A DNA stretch of 6,030 bases from positions 1 through 6,030 of the forward strand of contig RFZR01000109.1 of NCBI GenBank assembly GCA_009920595.1, written 5' to 3'. Positions 4,384 through 6,030 of the stretch are shown one piece after another (the stretch's first letter is position 1; each line of letters starts with the position of its first letter). Source of the stretch: Alphaproteobacteria bacterium. Lineage in GTDB: Bacteria; Pseudomonadota; Alphaproteobacteria; Rhizobiales; Beijerinckiaceae. A program made the position numbers and the translations under genes. The notes under the pieces are model-generated. The model saw nothing but the letters and a program-made list of their open reading frames with translations, searched no databases and was not told the DNA's origin.

Positions 4384-6030
4384 TTATTTCCAGGCTTGGA
4401 TCGCGTCTTCAAAGACGCGATCCCCTGTTTTGCCTTTTTCAAAGAGCAGAAGCGCGCGTTTGCCAGTCGCAAAACGGACCTGAATGAAAAACCAATTCTG
4501 TTTTTGAATGAGTTCGATATTGCGTTTGATATCGGCGGGTAAAGCATTGAGTCCGATCAAAAAGACATTATCGGAAACAGGCACGGGTATGCCTGCTAAG
4601 GTCACACCGCGCGTTTTTTCATCTGGGCGCAATTCAGGCAGACTGATGTCGCGGATCTTGCCATTCGGGGCCTCACCAACAGATTGGAAATTCACTTCAA
4701 TCAAATAGGCATTTGCCGATGTGAGATCACGATTTTTTCTAAAGAGCAGCGAAGCATTTAACCCGGCATCTGCAAGGTCGATCGTAGCGCGAACGCCAAG
4801 ATCTGCGGCTCCGGTCGTGCTTGATGTCAATGTATCAAGCTTCCAGCTCACGCGCCCTTCGGTTTTCTTGGCATCACCAATCCCTCCAGCCTGTTCCTCG
4901 ATGAAGAGCGCACGTGTGACAAGCGGACTGGCGCTCGTTACATTGGGATCAGAAGATGCGGTTCCCGTTTGAGATGACGCATTGATTTGCGGTTCATCGG
5001 GCTCTGCGGGAAGGCGATCTGTGAATTTCGATGGCGTTGAAAGCGTATCGGGCGTGTCGCTTGTTGCCTTTGTTGCGATTTCGTTTGCGCTGTTTCGGTT
5101 TAGGAATTCTGCAACACCGGCAACCGCAGCCATCAAAGCGAGCAGAACCAAAAACAAAATCAAAACGCGAAGAATCAAACCTTTGTAGCGCGCGTTTTCT
5201 GGTTTTTGTTGCGCGAGAATAATCCCTGTTGTCGGCGTGAATGCCCGCGGCTCGGGGACAGGAAGGGGGGCGATTGATGATTCAATCTCAGGCTGATCAT
5301 GATCATCGTGAATATTGACGTCAGTCTGAGTGTCGCCGGATAGGAGATGTTGTTCTTGAACCGCTTCTCCAGCGCTCGGCAAAGAGAGTGCATCAACAAT
5401 TTTCGGCAAAGAGGGTATTTCTTCGCTTTGATCTTTTTCAATGCCCTCCTTGGAGTCGATTGGAGATGAGGGCAGAGGGCGCGTAAAAAATTCGCGCGGT
5501 GCAAGAGGTTGAACAGGAACATCATCAAGCGCTTCGGCTTTGGGGAGGCCGATCTCGTCTCGTTGTTTTTCGTCTGATGACTCGTCGCCATCAGCCACAT
5601 TCACATCGACAATGATGTCATTGTGAGGTGGCTCTGTTGTTGGAGTGGTTTCATCGACAAAACGTGCTGCGCTTGTGTCTTCAGCCGACTCAAGAACGGC
5701 CTCCTCTCGCTCGCCTTCAAAAAGTTGAGCCGCCTCCGGTTGCTCCGAAACATATTCATTGATTGGCGCGGTTTTGACATTATCAGCTGACGACGAAAAA
5801 CGTGAAAGACCAAGAATATCTTTGCGGATTGGTGCCTGCACCGGAATTTCGTTTGGTGTCAGCAGCGTTTCATTTTTTTCCGGCGTGATGGGCTTTGGCG
5901 TTTCACTCTGCGTCGGCTTTGGCTTTTGACGCGCGAGCACATGCCGCTCAACGCGGCGGATTGCCGATTCAAGTTCGATCTTTTCGCGTAAAATCTCTTT
6001 ATCGCTGCGCGGAGGGTCAGCCGCGCGCAA
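4384..6030 (-). CDS. Single-pass membrane protein of unknown function with acidic, proline-rich N-terminal region (5' end outside window)
   Basis: The frame is open from the right edge to a TAA at 4384-4386, 548 residues seen. The first visible codon is TTG; the true start is probably a little upstream, beyond 6030. Residues 9-35 (SDKEILREKIELESAIRR onward) look like a short charged helix. Residues 36-275 are low-complexity, rich in Pro, Glu, Asp and Ser, and probably disordered. One membrane helix follows at about 284-308 (LILRVLILFLVLLALMAAV), preceded by Lys and Arg, so the N-terminal region should be cytoplasmic and the rest periplasmic. A Ser/Thr/Pro-rich linker leads to a folded C-terminal domain (about 371-548) with EGRVSWKLDT, AYLIEVNF, TRGVTLAGIPVPVSDNVFLI and a final FEKGKTGDRVFEDAIQAW. 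I recall this domain from uncharacterised proteins in Bradyrhizobium-like genomes, where annotation sometimes misnames it a CheA kinase; no kinase motif is present. No function is assigned. The last codons overlap the presumed rpoH terminator. Confidence 0.85.
   Translation of the reverse strand: MRAADPPRSDKEILREKIELESAIRRVERHVLARQKPKPTQSETPKPITPEKNETLLTPNEIPVQAPIRKDILGLSRFSSSADNVKTAPINEYVSEQPEAAQLFEGEREEAVLESAEDTSAARFVDETTPTTEPPHNDIIVDVNVADGDESSDEKQRDEIGLPKAEALDDVPVQPLAPREFFTRPLPSSPIDSKEGIEKDQSEEIPSLPKIVDALSLPSAGEAVQEQHLLSGDTQTDVNIHDDHDQPEIESSIAPLPVPEPRAFTPTTGIILAQQKPENARYKGLILRVLILFLVLLALMAAVAGVAEFLNRNSANEIATKATSDTPDTLSTPSKFTDRLPAEPDEPQINASSQTGTASSDPNVTSASPLVTRALFIEEQAGGIGDAKKTEGRVSWKLDTLTSSTTGAADLGVRATIDLADAGLNASLLFRKNRDLTSANAYLIEVNFQSVGEAPNGKIRDISLPELRPDEKTRGVTLAGIPVPVSDNVFLIGLNALPADIKRNIELIQKQNWFFIQVRFATGKRALLLFEKGKTGDRVFEDAIQAWK
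4398..4423 (+). terminator. Perfect 12-bp inverted repeat, probable rpoH terminator inside the convergent gene
   Basis: GGATCGCGTCTT (4398-4409) is perfectly complementary to AAGACGCGATCC (4412-4423), with only CA between; in RNA the loop would open to about 4-6 nt. On the plus strand it is followed by CCTGTTTTGCCTTTTTC (4424-4440), a broken U tract. It lies 32 nt after the rpoH stop. On the minus strand it encodes the last residues of the membrane protein (around GDRVFEDAIQ) and is followed by an A-rich sequence, so it fits plus-strand termination only. Confidence 0.6.

Noticed and set aside
4376..4388. T-rich stretch after rpoH as a simple terminator tail
   Set aside because: No stem of useful length precedes it between the rpoH stop and 4375; the strong inverted repeat at 4398-4423 is the better candidate.
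5175..5813. Two successive open frames (141 and 70 codons) on the minus strand within the membrane protein gene
   Set aside because: They lie in another frame of the long ORF, show basic low-complexity composition, have no domain and no ribosome-binding site. They are shadows of the Pro/Glu/Ser-rich coding region.

Overview
The window reads as a chromosomal segment of an alphaproteobacterium, most likely of the Hyphomicrobiales (Rhizobiales). The evidence is the rluD-rpoH gene order, the rhizobial style of RpoH, PPK2 and PhoD, and a membrane protein convergent with rpoH whose C-terminal domain resembles one I recall from Bradyrhizobium-like genomes. This placement rests on memory of protein families, not on a search.

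Layout, left to right. Positions 1-544 (+) hold the C-terminal part of a PhoD-like alkaline phosphatase/phosphodiesterase, cut by the left edge. It appears to carry an internal in-frame deletion. A bidirectional terminator-like hairpin (562-591) separates it from a convergent minus-strand pair: a GNAT acetyltransferase (786-1202) and, upstream of it, a complete polyphosphate kinase 2 (1269-2093). The GNAT gene is broken. Its reading frame stops before the last third of the domain, but a recognisable C-terminal tail survives in another frame at 656-793. A 198-bp divergent intergenic region then leads into rluD (2292-3326, +, 23S rRNA pseudouridine synthase). After it come a terminator/promoter region with a small leader hairpin and rpoH (3457-4365, +, heat-shock sigma factor). 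The right part (4384-6030, -) is one long protein of unknown function, with an acidic, proline-rich, low-complexity N-terminal region, one membrane helix and a C-terminal domain. It is cut by the right edge, and its 3' end contains a perfect 12-bp inverted repeat that probably serves as the rpoH terminator.

The genes are mostly housekeeping: phosphate and polyphosphate metabolism on the left, ribosome modification and heat-shock control in the middle. I see no IS element, CRISPR array, tRNA or rRNA gene, or phage module. The most notable signals are the two adjacent genes at the left that both lack an internal segment, the terminator placed within the coding end of the opposing gene, and the uncharacterised single-pass membrane protein beside rpoH. 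I do not see convincing evidence for a new multi-gene system.
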